Shown here in pieces: positions 45,065 to 53,644 of a stretch of DNA of 64,000 bases. Position 1 is the stretch's first letter; every line of letters starts with the position of its first letter. The position numbers and the translations under genes are program-made. The DNA is from JAXGXJ01 sp040772905 (GTDB lineage Bacteria > Actinomycetota > Thermoleophilia > RBG-16-64-13), in contig JAXGXJ010000007.1 in NCBI GenBank assembly GCA_040772905.1, positions 1 through 64,000 on the forward strand, given 5' to 3'. The notes beneath the pieces were generated by a model. That model was not told the origin of the DNA and did no database searches. It saw only the letters and a list, made by a program, of their open reading frames with translations.

Positions 45065-45090
45065 CCGGCCGCGGCCTGGGCCGCGGCCGG
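45065..45090. terminator. Bidirectional GC hairpin
   Basis: A 12-bp perfect inverted repeat CCGGCCGCGGCC with a 2-nt loop between convergent DUF4956 and DUF169 genes. Confidence 0.65.
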
Positions 45091-45117
45091 AGCGATACCG
45101 GCGACAGACCTTCGGGC

Positions 45118-45885
45118 CTACGACGTGCGATACCTTCCCTCGCCCGTCACGCGGTCGAAGCGCTCGCTGTAGTTGTCGCGCCCGTCTTCATACGCCGGGA
45201 GCACGTATTTCATCTGCTGCAGGTTCTCCACCATGGTGGGCAGGCAATCCCAGGGCACCGACACGGTTACGTCGCCCTCGGTGCCCGCTTCACGCGCGAT
45301 GTGGCCGAAGGTGAGCCCGGTCACCGAGAAGTTGATCTTGCCGGTGAGATAGGGGTAAACCAGCATCCACGCGCAACCGATCACAGGTGTGCCCTTGCTC
45401 TCGTACATCTGTCCCGTGGTCCAGCTCATGGAGCGCAGCACGATCTCCATCTGTCGGGCGCGACCGCTCAAGACGAGTACGTCGGGGTTGAAGGTGAGCT
45501 TGTCCAGCGGGGCGAACGCGGTGTAGTTGCAGGTGCCCGTACCCAGCCGAGGCAACACCTCATAGATGCGACGGTTGGCCCGAGCCTCCTTGAAGACCTC
45601 CAAGCAGGGCCCGATCTGGCCGCTGAAGTAGAACGGCTCGGGTTCGACCATGCCCAGCGGCACCGGGCCCGCGCATTCGTGATCCTCGAAGCCGGCATAG
45701 AAGGCTTTGCCGGACTGCGCCTCGGTCACCATCTCACACAGACCCAGCTTCCTGTCGAGATGAGCCAATTCCTTCGGCTCCTTGAAGAGGAACTTCACGC
45801 CCACTGGAGGCTTGGGCAGCTCCAGCTTGGCGAAAACGGACAGGTCGCGCTCCAAAGGCACCATCTCGTCCCTATACTCAGGCAT
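45118..45885 (-). CDS. DUF169 protein
   Basis: A 255-residue protein of the DUF169 family: PVGVKFLFKEP, LGLCEMVTEAQSGKAFYAGFEDHECAGPVPLGM and GTGTCNYTAFAPL. Several conserved cysteines suggest metal or cofactor binding. Homologues occur in anaerobes and methanogens; activity is unknown. It lies 52 bp after the biotin carrier gene and probably belongs to that operon. Confidence 0.8.
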   Translation of the reverse strand: MPEYRDEMVPLERDLSVFAKLELPKPPVGVKFLFKEPKELAHLDRKLGLCEMVTEAQSGKAFYAGFEDHECAGPVPLGMVEPEPFYFSGQIGPCLEVFKEARANRRIYEVLPRLGTGTCNYTAFAPLDKLTFNPDVLVLSGRARQMEIVLRSMSWTTGQMYESKGTPVIGCAWMLVYPYLTGKINFSVTGLTFGHIAREAGTEGDVTVSVPWDCLPTMVENLQQMKYVLPAYEDGRDNYSERFDRVTGEGRYRTS

Positions 45886-45937
45886 CTGGAACTTCCTTTC
45901 TCTCTTGCGGGCTGCGGGCCCTTTGCTCCTCCGGCGT

Positions 45938-46483
45938 CTACTCCTCCAGCGGCTCCAAGCTCACCAGAAGTTGTCCCCCTTGCACCGAATCGCCCGGATC
46001 CACGGCCACCTGCTTCACGGTGCCCTTGCTGAGGACGCTCAGCTCGTTCTCCATCTTCATGGCTTCCAAGATGACCACCACCTGGCCGGCCTCCACGTTG
46101 TCGCCCGGCTGGACCAACACCCGGACGATCTTACCCGGCATGGGCGCGGTGACGCCGCCGCTGACGGCATCGAGAGTGGGTTTGGCCTTCTTGATCTGAG
46201 GCGGCGGCCCGGCGGACACGGTGTCGCCCCCCTTCACCACATCTGTGGCTTTGACCCTGATGAGCTCCCCGTTCATCTCGAACAGGTATTCGCCCGTGTC
46301 CGGGTCGCTATCCACGTCGATGAGGCGCACCTCATATGTCTTCTCGCCCACCTTCACCAAGCGTTTGAGCGGATTGAGCATGCTCACTTCCACCCGGAAG
46401 CTGTCCGAGCCGACCGACAGAGCCCCGTTCGCGCTCGCCGCGATGGGGTGCTCGGCGCCGTCCATCTGGGCCTTGAACCTCAT
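45938..46483 (-). CDS. Biotin carboxyl carrier protein (1.3S-like subunit)
   Basis: A 181-residue protein whose last 75 residues form a biotinyl domain with the biotinylation motif EAMKMEN and PMPGKIVRVLVQPGDNVEAGQVVVILE. The N-terminal 100 residues (FRVEVSMLNPLKRLVKVGEKTYEVRL) resemble the linker part of decarboxylase and propionyl-CoA carboxylase carriers. It carries CO2 between the 12S and 5S subunits encoded just upstream. The ATG at 46483 is chosen; it almost abuts the stop of the 5S gene at 46485. Confidence 0.9.
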   Translation of the reverse strand: MRFKAQMDGAEHPIAASANGALSVGSDSFRVEVSMLNPLKRLVKVGEKTYEVRLIDVDSDPDTGEYLFEMNGELIRVKATDVVKGGDTVSAGPPPQIKKAKPTLDAVSGGVTAPMPGKIVRVLVQPGDNVEAGQVVVILEAMKMENELSVLSKGTVKQVAVDPGDSVQGGQLLVSLEPLEE

Positions 46484-46484
46484 G

Positions 46485-48022
46485 TCAATACCTCCAGCTG
46501 AGGACGCGGTCGGCGGTGAGTTCGCGCCGGGCGGCCGACACCCACGGCGGCGGTCCACACGGTGGCTCCTTGCCCTCCTGGTGCGCCTCCTCTTGCACGC
46601 CCAGGATATCGGCCAGCGCGGCCGCTACGGCGGCGACTTCCTCGCGAGGGCGCTCGGTGCGCGTGCGCCGCTTGAAGAACTCCAACGCCACCTGTGGGAA
46701 CAGGGCGTAGGAGACCAGGTCTTCGTCGCTGTACTCGATGCCCAGCTCGTCCAACTCGTTGCGGCGCTGGGGCAGCTCCGGTTCCAGCATATCGGCGGGG
46801 CGCACGGTGATGGGGGTCTCGTCGCCGATGCAGAGCTTCTGCACCTCCGGATCGATGGGTCCCGGGGGCCGGCCGTAGTAGCCGAGCACGTAGTTCTTGG
46901 TCTCTTTGGTGACCATCTTGTAGCGGCCCATGAGCACGTTGAGGGTGGCCTGGGTACCAACGATCTGGAGGTCGGTGTCACCAGCGGGGGATACCCCAGC
47001 TCCTGGCGCACACGAGGCACCTCGGCCATCACTTCGTCCATGCGGTCGAGCGCACCCTGCGCCTCCAGCTGAGAGGACAGGTTCGAGATCATCCCGCCCG
47101 GGATCTGCCACACCAACACGTCGGGGTCGACCGCCGTGAAGGCGCTCTCGAACTGGTGGTACTTCTTGCGGATACCGCGGAAGTAGTCGGAGATCTCCTT
47201 CAGCAGGCTCACGTCCATGCCCGTTGCCCGGTCGGTCTTGGAAAGGACGGCCACCATGGTCTCGGTGGGCGGTCCGGACGTGCCCATGGAAAGCGACGAG
47301 ATGGCGCAGTCGAGGATGTCGGCGCCGGCTTCCACAGCCTTGAGATAGGTCATGGAGGCCATACCCGAGGTGTAGTGCGAGTGCATATGCACGAGCACGT
47401 CGGGATGGGCATGCTTGAGCGCGCTCACCAGTTCGTATGCGTCGCCCGGCTCCAGCAGCCCGGCCATGTCCTTGATGCAGATGCTCTGCGCGCCGCGCTT
47501 CACCAACTCGTCGGCGTAGGCCACGAACGAAGGGATGTTGTGCACCGGGCTCATGGTGTAGGAGATGGTGCCCTCCACCCACTTGCCGTTCTCGCGCACC
47601 GCGGCCATGGAAGTCTCGAGGTTGCGGATGTCGTTGAGCGCGTCGAAGCAGCGGAACACATCGATGCCGGCCTCGGCCGCCAGACGCACGAACTCGCGCA
47701 CCACATCGTCGGCGTAGTTGCGGTAGCCCACGATGTTCTGCCCACGCATGAGCATCTGCAGGCGGGTGTCGGGCATAGCTTTCTTGAGCACGCGCACCCG
47801 TTCCCAGGGATCCTCGTTGAGAAAGCGCATCATCGAGTCGATGGTGGCGCCGCCCCACATCTCCAGGGACCAGTAACCGGCCCGGTTCATCTTGTCGGCG
47901 ATGGGAAGCATGTGCATGGTGCGCAGGCGCGTGGCCAGCAGCGACTGGTGGGCGTCGCGCAGCATGACGTCGGTTATGTACACCGGATTCTTGCCCCGGC
48001 CGGGTTTCTTGTCTTGTGCCAT
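46485..48022 (-). CDS. Pyruvate/oxaloacetate carboxyltransferase (5S-like) subunit, one frameshift
   Basis: About 510 residues when joined across a frameshift near 46985. The first 345 residues hold the HMGL-like TIM barrel (VYITDVMLRDAHQSLLATRLRT, CIKDMAGLLEP, HMHSHYTSGMASMTYLKAVEAG). The C-terminal piece has the conserved PYC-OADA part (VGTQATLNVLMGRYKMVTKETKNYVLGYYGRPPG). At the break, CTCCAGATC should read CTCCCAGATC, i.e. one C missing in a short run, so TSQIVGTQA is restored. That is typical of an indel error. It transfers carboxyl between carboxybiotin and pyruvate. Confidence 0.9.
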
Positions 48023-48037
48023 TGTGCTCTCCTACCC

Positions 48038-49588
48038 CTACAGGGGGATGTTGCCGTGCTTCTTGGCCGGACGCCCCTCGCGCTTGGTGGCGCAGGCTTC
48101 CAGCGCGGCGATGAGCTTGGGCCGCGTCTCTTGCGGCTCGATGACGTCGTCGATGTAGCCGCGGCGGGCGGCGATGAAGGGTGAGGCGAACTTCTCGCGA
48201 TAGTCGGCCACCAGCTCGGCCCGCCGGGCGGCCGGGTCGGCGGCGTTCTTGAGTTCGTTGCGGAAGATGATGTTGACGGCACCTTCGGGGCCCATGACCG
48301 CGATCTCTGCCGAGGGCCAAGCGACGTTGTAGTCGGCCCGGATGTGCTTGGAGTTCATGACGTCGTAGGCGCCGCCGTACGCCTTGCGCGTGATGACGGT
48401 CAGCTTGGGCACGGTGGCTTCGCAGAAGGCGTAGAGGAGTTTGGCACCGTTACGGATGATGCCCCCGTATTCCTGGGCGGTTCCGGGCATGAACCCGGGA
48501 ACGTCCTCGAACACCACCAAGGGGATGTTGAAGGCGTCGCAGAAGCGGACGAAGCGCGCACCCTTGACGGAGGCGTCGATGTCCAGACAGCCGGCCATGT
48601 AGGCGGGGTTGTTGGCCACTATACCCACAGCCCGGCCGTTCAAGCGCGCGAAACCGATCATGAGGTTCTGGCCCCAGAAGGGCATGAGTTCGAAGAAGTC
48701 GCCGTAGTCCACCACCTTGGTGATGACATCGCGCATGTGGTAAGGCTTGTTGGGGTCGGCCGGGACGATGTCGTCCAGGTCTTCGTCCATGCGGTCGGCA
48801 GGGTCATCGCAAGGCGTCCGCGGGGTCTCTTCCAGGTTGTTCTGGGGCATGAACGAGAGCAGGCGCCGGATCATCTCCAGACACTCGGTCTCGTCCTCGG
48901 CGGCCAGATGCGCCACACCGCTCCGCGCGTTGTGGGTCATGGCGCCACCCAGGTCCTCGAAACCCACCTCTTCGCCCGTGACGGTCTTGATGACCTCGGG
49001 ACCGGTGATGAACATGTGGCTGGTCTTCTTGACCATGAGGATGAAATCGGTCATGGCCGGCGAGTAGACGGCGCCACCGGCGCAGGGTCCCATGATGGCC
49101 GAGATCTGCGGGATGTAGCCCGAGGCCATGACGTTGCGGAAGAAGATCTCGGCGTAGCCGCCCAGTGCCACCACACCCTCTTGGATACGGGCGCCGCCGG
49201 AGTCGTTCAGCCCGATGAGCGGAGCGCCGTTCTTGATGGCCAGATCCATGACCTTGCAGATCTTGTTGGCGAAGGTCTCACCCAACGACCCCCCGAAGAT
49301 GGTGAAATCCTGAGAGAAGACGTAGACCGTGCGGCCGTTGACCTTGCCCCAACCCGTGATGACACCGTCGGTGAGCATCTTCTTCTGGTCCATGCCGAAG
49401 AGCGGGCAGTTATGGGTGGCGAACATGTCGAGCTCGACGAACGTGCCCGGGTCGAGGAACTCGTTGATGCGCTCGCGGGCCGTCTTCTTGCCCAGGTTGT
49501 GCTGTGCATCGATGCGAGCCTGGCCCCCACCCATGAGGGCCTCCTCTTTCATCGCACGAACTCGGGCTATCCTCTCGTCCACTGCCAT
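48038..49588 (-). CDS. Acyl-CoA carboxyltransferase (12S-like) subunit
   Basis: A 516-residue carboxyltransferase of the propionyl-CoA carboxylase beta/methylmalonyl-CoA decarboxylase alpha family: LGKKTARERINEFLDPGTF, FSQDFTIFGGSLGE, GGARIQEGVVALGGYAEIFFRN, VFEDVPGFMPGTAQEYGGIIRNGAKLLYAF and the final REGRPAKKHGNIPL. It moves carboxyl between methylmalonyl- or malonyl-CoA and biotin. First of the 12S-5S-1.3S unit. No biotin carboxylase is present here, favouring transcarboxylation or a decarboxylase. Confidence 0.93.
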   Translation of the reverse strand: MAVDERIARVRAMKEEALMGGGQARIDAQHNLGKKTARERINEFLDPGTFVELDMFATHNCPLFGMDQKKMLTDGVITGWGKVNGRTVYVFSQDFTIFGGSLGETFANKICKVMDLAIKNGAPLIGLNDSGGARIQEGVVALGGYAEIFFRNVMASGYIPQISAIMGPCAGGAVYSPAMTDFILMVKKTSHMFITGPEVIKTVTGEEVGFEDLGGAMTHNARSGVAHLAAEDETECLEMIRRLLSFMPQNNLEETPRTPCDDPADRMDEDLDDIVPADPNKPYHMRDVITKVVDYGDFFELMPFWGQNLMIGFARLNGRAVGIVANNPAYMAGCLDIDASVKGARFVRFCDAFNIPLVVFEDVPGFMPGTAQEYGGIIRNGAKLLYAFCEATVPKLTVITRKAYGGAYDVMNSKHIRADYNVAWPSAEIAVMGPEGAVNIIFRNELKNAADPAARRAELVADYREKFASPFIAARRGYIDDVIEPQETRPKLIAALEACATKREGRPAKKHGNIPL

Positions 49589-49857
49589 GTATGAAGCACC
49601 TCGATCCTCATGAGCGCACCGTCGCGGGCACGCTCAGATCCGATTTTCCTACTGGGCCGGCGGCCGCGCGAGTGCGCGCCGACCGACGATGTCGCCGGTA
49701 CAGGAATATTACTACACGGCTTGTTCTTGTGGAATGAGCGTACCGGGATGCGGTATTGGTCAAGGGCTCTCGGCCGCGGCAAGGGTCGTTCGGGCCACCC
49801 ATGACGGCGCGCGCAGGTACAATCGGCCCATGGACGACACGACCCGCACGCCCTGAC

Positions 49858-51000
49858 ATGCGTTTCGACTTCAGCACCGCCGCACACATCGTGTTCGGCC
49901 CCGGCACACTGGCCGAGGTGGGAGAGCTGGCCGCCGGCCTGGGCCGGCGGCCTCTCGTGGTGACGGGCGCCGACCGGCTGAGGGCAACCCCGCTCTTGGA
50001 GGTGCTGGCCGGAGAAGATCTGCACGCCGTGGTGTTCAGCGTCCCGGGCGAACCGGGGATAGAGACGATCGACGCTGGAGCCCGCGTGGCTCAAGAAGAG
50101 GCGTGCGACCAGGTGATCGCCATTGGCGGAGGTGCGGCCATCGACACCGGCAAAGCCATAGCCGCCCTGATGACCAACGAGGGGCAGCTCATCGACCACT
50201 TGGAGATCATCGGCAAGGCTGAGCCCTTGCGGATGCGACCCGCGCCGTTCACGGCCATCCCCACCACCGCCGGTACCGGCGCCGAGGTCACCCGGAACTC
50301 CGTCATCACCTCGACCGAACACCACGTGAAGGTGAGCCTACGCAGCCCGCTGTTGATGGCACGCGTGGTGGTCGTGGACCCGCTCCTCACGCATGGGCTA
50401 CCCCCGGCCATCACCGCCACCACCGGTCTGGACGCGCTGACCCAGTTGCTCGAGGCGTTCGTCTGCAGCCGAGCCAACCCACTCACGGACGGGTTCTGCC
50501 GTGAGGGTCTGGCCCGCGCGGGGCGGTCGTTGCGACGCGCCTTCTCTGACGGAGACGATGCCTCTGCCCGCGAGGACATGTCACTCGCGGGCCTCCTTTC
50601 GGGGATGGCCTTGGCCAACGCCGGGCTGGGAGCGGTGCACGGCATCGCCGCGCCGCTGGGCGGCATGTTCCCGGTGCCGCACGGGGCGGTCTGCGCGGCC
50701 CTTCTGCCCGGCGTGGTGGAGATGAACCTGCGCGCGCTCGCAGAGCGCGCGCCCCATAACCCCGCTATCTCCCGCTACCGGGAGGCCGCGTCGCTCTTGG
50801 GCAGCCCCCAGGACGACCTGGCCGGATGGCTGCGGCAGCTGACCGCCGATCTCGGCATCCCCCCGCTGGGCGCGTTCGGTGTGGACCGGAAGCATCTGGC
50901 CCACCTGGCCGACCGAGCAGCTCGCACAAGCAGCATCAAGGCTAATCCCATAGAACTCACCCGCGATGAACTGATCGAGGCTGTGCGGGCAGCCCTCTAG
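49858..51000 (+). CDS. Iron-containing alcohol dehydrogenase family protein
   Basis: A 380-residue group III alcohol dehydrogenase: FGPGTLAEVGELA, NAD-binding IGGGAAIDTGKAIAAL, PTTAGTGAEVT, and metal ligands in 'GLGAVHGIAAPLGGMFPVPHGAV'. It may oxidise alcohols or reduce aldehydes such as maleylacetate; the substrate is open. ATG 49858 fits the family start. The 269 bp between it and the divergent 12S gene hold only promoters, including TACAAT at 49829 or nearby; nothing else is visible. Confidence 0.9.
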   Translation: MRFDFSTAAHIVFGPGTLAEVGELAAGLGRRPLVVTGADRLRATPLLEVLAGEDLHAVVFSVPGEPGIETIDAGARVAQEEACDQVIAIGGGAAIDTGKAIAALMTNEGQLIDHLEIIGKAEPLRMRPAPFTAIPTTAGTGAEVTRNSVITSTEHHVKVSLRSPLLMARVVVVDPLLTHGLPPAITATTGLDALTQLLEAFVCSRANPLTDGFCREGLARAGRSLRRAFSDGDDASAREDMSLAGLLSGMALANAGLGAVHGIAAPLGGMFPVPHGAVCAALLPGVVEMNLRALAERAPHNPAISRYREAASLLGSPQDDLAGWLRQLTADLGIPPLGAFGVDRKHLAHLADRAARTSSIKANPIELTRDELIEAVRAAL

Positions 51001-51012
51001 ACCGCGACCGAA

Positions 51013-51309
51013 TCAGTCGCTCTTCTTCGCACGCTTGACCTCAGCCTTGGCGGCCTTCTTGGCCGTCTTCGCCGCAGCTTTGGCCGGCTCATCGACCGGG
51101 GCGATCGCGGCACCAGACGCCTGGAGTGGTGCGGTGTCGGTCCAGCTCCGCTGCTCATTCTTGCGACGCTCGCGCCGACGGGCCAACAGGAAGTCGGCCA
51201 AGCGCTTGCCGAACTGCCCGATGAAGCCGGCGGCCAAGACCAGCAAGATCCACTTGAGCGCTTCCATCCAGTCGATGACCCGTCCACTCCGTTCGTTCGT
51301 CGCATCCAC
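51013..51309 (-). CDS. Small membrane protein with Lys/Ala-rich tail
   Basis: A 98-residue protein: one helix (about 15-35, 'MEALKWILLVLAAGFIGQFG'), a basic stretch RRRERRKNEQR, and a terminal alanine/lysine region (AAKTAKKAAKAEVKRAKK) that resembles histone-H1-like tails and could bind nucleic acid or acidic polymer. The start may be ATG 51267. Family not recognised. It converges with the alcohol dehydrogenase gene. Confidence 0.55.
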   Translation of the reverse strand: MDATNERSGRVIDWMEALKWILLVLAAGFIGQFGKRLADFLLARRRERRKNEQRSWTDTAPLQASGAAIAPVDEPAKAAAKTAKKAAKAEVKRAKKSD

Positions 51310-51403
51310 TCGTCCGCGTCCACACTAACAGACGAGGGTCCACCACTGCGCGCATCCGCCGTGTCGAGGCGGGGATACGCGTCGGCTTCGCCCAGTGCGG
51401 GCC

Positions 51404-51409
51404 TATAAT
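51404..51409 (+). promoter_or_regulatory. Consensus -10 (TATAAT)
   Basis: Perfect TATAAT 24 bp before the ATG of the following small gene, which has GAAAGGAG as its ribosome-binding site. Confidence 0.45.
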
Positions 51410-51433
51410 CGGTGGAGACGAAAGGAGCATGGC

Positions 51434-51577
51434 ATGAAGACCGACACACAGGCTCCCCAAGACGGGCGACAGCCACTCAAGGCTCCCGACAAGAGCATCA
51501 TCCTCATCTTGGCCGGCATCATCGTGACGGGGGTCATCGCCGGATACAGTTGGATCAAACGACTGCCCAAGGACTAG
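51434..51577 (+). CDS. Very small single-helix membrane protein
   Basis: A 47-residue protein with one hydrophobic helix, 'SIILILAGIIVTGVIAGYSW', between a polar start and a basic tail (KRLPKD). A good SD and a perfect -10 support expression. It lies upstream of the methyltransferase gene. No function can be given. Confidence 0.6.
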   Translation: MKTDTQAPQDGRQPLKAPDKSIILILAGIIVTGVIAGYSWIKRLPKD

Positions 51578-51623
51578 GTCTCGAACCCGTCGGAAGGAAG
51601 GGCGACATGGCCGCCGGGACCAC

Positions 51624-52466
51624 GTGAGACCTGAGATCGTCGCCCTGCTCAGCTGTCCCCTCTGCCGTGAAGACCTGCGGCAGGACGGCCTTCGACTGTG
51701 CTGCCGTCAGGGGCACTCGTTCGACATCGCCCGCCAGGGTTACGTGAACCTGCTTCCGGGCCGGGGGAGCACAACGACCGCGGACAGCGCCGCCATGGTG
51801 GCCGCCCGAGACTCGTTCCTCGCCGCCGGGCATTTCGCGAGGCTGCGCGCCCTTCTGGTGGAGACAGTCTCAGAGCACCTGACATCGACCACGGGCCCGG
51901 TGCTGGTCGACGCGGGGGCAGGCACCGGCTACTACCTGTCCGCGCTGCTCGACCACCTGCCCGGAGCGCGCGGCCTGGCCCTGGACCTATCCACGCACGC
52001 CTCGCGCCGGGCCGCGAAGTCCCACGATCGCGTGGGAGCCGTGGTCTGCGACGTCTGGCGGACGCTGCCGCTCAAAGACTTTTGCGCCACGGTGCTGCTC
52101 GACGTGTTCGCGCCCCGCAATGCGGGTGAGTTCCACCGCGTGCTCAGCTCCGACGGCCTTCTGGTGATGGTCACGCCCACGCCGGCCCATCTGCAGGAGA
52201 TCGTGACCGCTTTCCGATTGCTCATTGTCGACCCGCGCAAGCCGGAGAGGGTCGGGGAGAGCCTGCGCGGTCTCTTCGCCCCGTGCGCGCACACCCAACT
52301 GGAGGAGGCTCTGGAGTTGAACCACACCCAAGTGACCGCCCTGGTGGGCATGGGACCGAGCTCCCACCACGTGACGGAGCAGGAACTCTCGCTACGAGTG
52401 GCAGCGTTGCCGCCGGTGGTGCAGACCACGCTCTCGATCACGCTCACCGTCTACCGGCGCATCTAG
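51624..52466 (+). CDS. RlmA-like rRNA (guanine) methyltransferase
   Basis: A 280-residue protein with an N-terminal zinc-binding segment, 'LLSCPLCREDLRQDGLRLCCRQGHSFD', and the RlmA hallmark QGYVNLLPG. The SAM-binding motif I is VLVDAGAGTGYYLSALLD. It matches the RlmA(I)/(II) 23S rRNA guanine-N1 methyltransferase family; the subgroup, and thus the target base, is not certain. GTG start at 51624. Confidence 0.85.
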   Translation: MRPEIVALLSCPLCREDLRQDGLRLCCRQGHSFDIARQGYVNLLPGRGSTTTADSAAMVAARDSFLAAGHFARLRALLVETVSEHLTSTTGPVLVDAGAGTGYYLSALLDHLPGARGLALDLSTHASRRAAKSHDRVGAVVCDVWRTLPLKDFCATVLLDVFAPRNAGEFHRVLSSDGLLVMVTPTPAHLQEIVTAFRLLIVDPRKPERVGESLRGLFAPCAHTQLEEALELNHTQVTALVGMGPSSHHVTEQELSLRVAALPPVVQTTLSITLTVYRRI

Positions 52467-52526
52467 GTCGCGCATGCCCGAGGTCGGCGCCGACAAGGCC
52501 CGCACCGACCTCCGACGCGGCAACAC

Positions 52527-53465
52527 TCACATGTTGCAGATGCGGGTCTCCAGGTAGTGGACCGCATGGTAGACGGCGAATGCGCCTCGGGCGCATGCCG
52601 TCACCACCTGCTTGAGATCGTAGTCGCATATGTCGCCGGCGGCGTAAAGCCCGGGGTGCGACGTAAGACCGTTGCGGTCCACCTTCACGAAGCCGCGTTC
52701 GTCCAGCTCGCATAGATGGGCCACCAACGAGCTCTGCGCATCGATACCGACGAACTCGAAGACCCCATCCACAGGAATGGTCCTGTGTTCGCCCGTCTCC
52801 GTAGAGCGCAGACGCACCGCGCTCACCCGGCCGCCCTCACCCACGATCTCCTCGAGTACCCACGACAGGTGCATGGTGATGTCGGGGTTCAGGAAGCACT
52901 CCTCCTGGATGCACTCGGTGGCACGCAGTTCCTGGCGACGATGGATGAGATGCACTTCTTTGGCTATCTTGGCCAGATAGAGGGACTCCTGGGTGGCTGA
53001 ATCCCCTCCTCCCACCACGGCGACCACCTTGTCGCGGTAGAGAGGACCGTCGCAGGTGGCGCACCAGGAAACACCCCGGCCGGTGAACTCGGCTTCGCCC
53101 GGGACCCCGAGCTTGCGCGGGATGGCCCCGGTGGCCAAGATGACCGACCGAGCCTCGACCTCGGCGCCGTCCACCGTGAGCACGAAATCGCAGCCGTCGG
53201 CACGGATCGCTTCCACGGGAGCGATGGTGCGGAACTCGGCCCCCGCGTTCTGAGCCTGCTGCAGCATGAGATCGGCCAGCTCCTGACCGGAGACGCCGTT
53301 GGGGAACCCGGGGTAGTTCTCCACCCATGAAGCCGACGTGATCTGCCCGCCGGGAAGACCGGCCTCGAAGACCACGGTACCGGCGCGGGCCCTGGCCGCG
53401 TAGATAGCAGCGGTCAGACCGGCAGGCCCACCACCCACGATCGCGATGTCTATCTTTTCAGCCAA
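52527..53465 (-). CDS. trxB: Thioredoxin reductase
   Basis: A 312-residue flavoprotein: FAD motif IAIVGGGPAGLTAAIYAARA, redox pair CATC in GVSWCATCDGPLY, NADPH motif VVAVVGGGDSATQESLYLAKIA and the C-terminal FAD segment LYAAGDICDYDLKQVVTACARGAFAV. It reduces thioredoxin and, in this genome, could feed the redoxin at the left end. The TTG at 53465 is preferred because GAGGAGG sits seven bases upstream; GTG 53471 is too close to it. Confidence 0.92.
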   Translation of the reverse strand: MAEKIDIAIVGGGPAGLTAAIYAARARAGTVVFEAGLPGGQITSASWVENYPGFPNGVSGQELADLMLQQAQNAGAEFRTIAPVEAIRADGCDFVLTVDGAEVEARSVILATGAIPRKLGVPGEAEFTGRGVSWCATCDGPLYRDKVVAVVGGGDSATQESLYLAKIAKEVHLIHRRQELRATECIQEECFLNPDITMHLSWVLEEIVGEGGRVSAVRLRSTETGEHRTIPVDGVFEFVGIDAQSSLVAHLCELDERGFVKVDRNGLTSHPGLYAAGDICDYDLKQVVTACARGAFAVYHAVHYLETRICNM

Positions 53466-53595
53466 GTCCACTCCTCCTCTGGATCCCGTCGAACGAGTCT
53501 CGGGCGAACTACCTGCTGGAAGCCCCACCCGGTATATGCTGCCGGACGCCCCAAGTCACCCTCATGGCAGTGGGACTGCTACCCGGCTCGCAGCG

Positions 53596-53636
53596 GCCCC
53601 AGTCGCCGCGTCGCGGACGCGCCCGCCGACTGGGGC
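53596..53636. terminator. Hairpin between fusion-protein and trxB genes
   Basis: GCCCCAGTCG (53596-53605) and CGACTGGGGC (53627-53636) pair perfectly around a 21-nt GC-rich loop. Both neighbours run leftward, so its likely role is to end trxB antisense or limit read-through; orientation does not single out one transcript. Confidence 0.45.
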
Positions 53637-53644
53637 GGAGCCCG

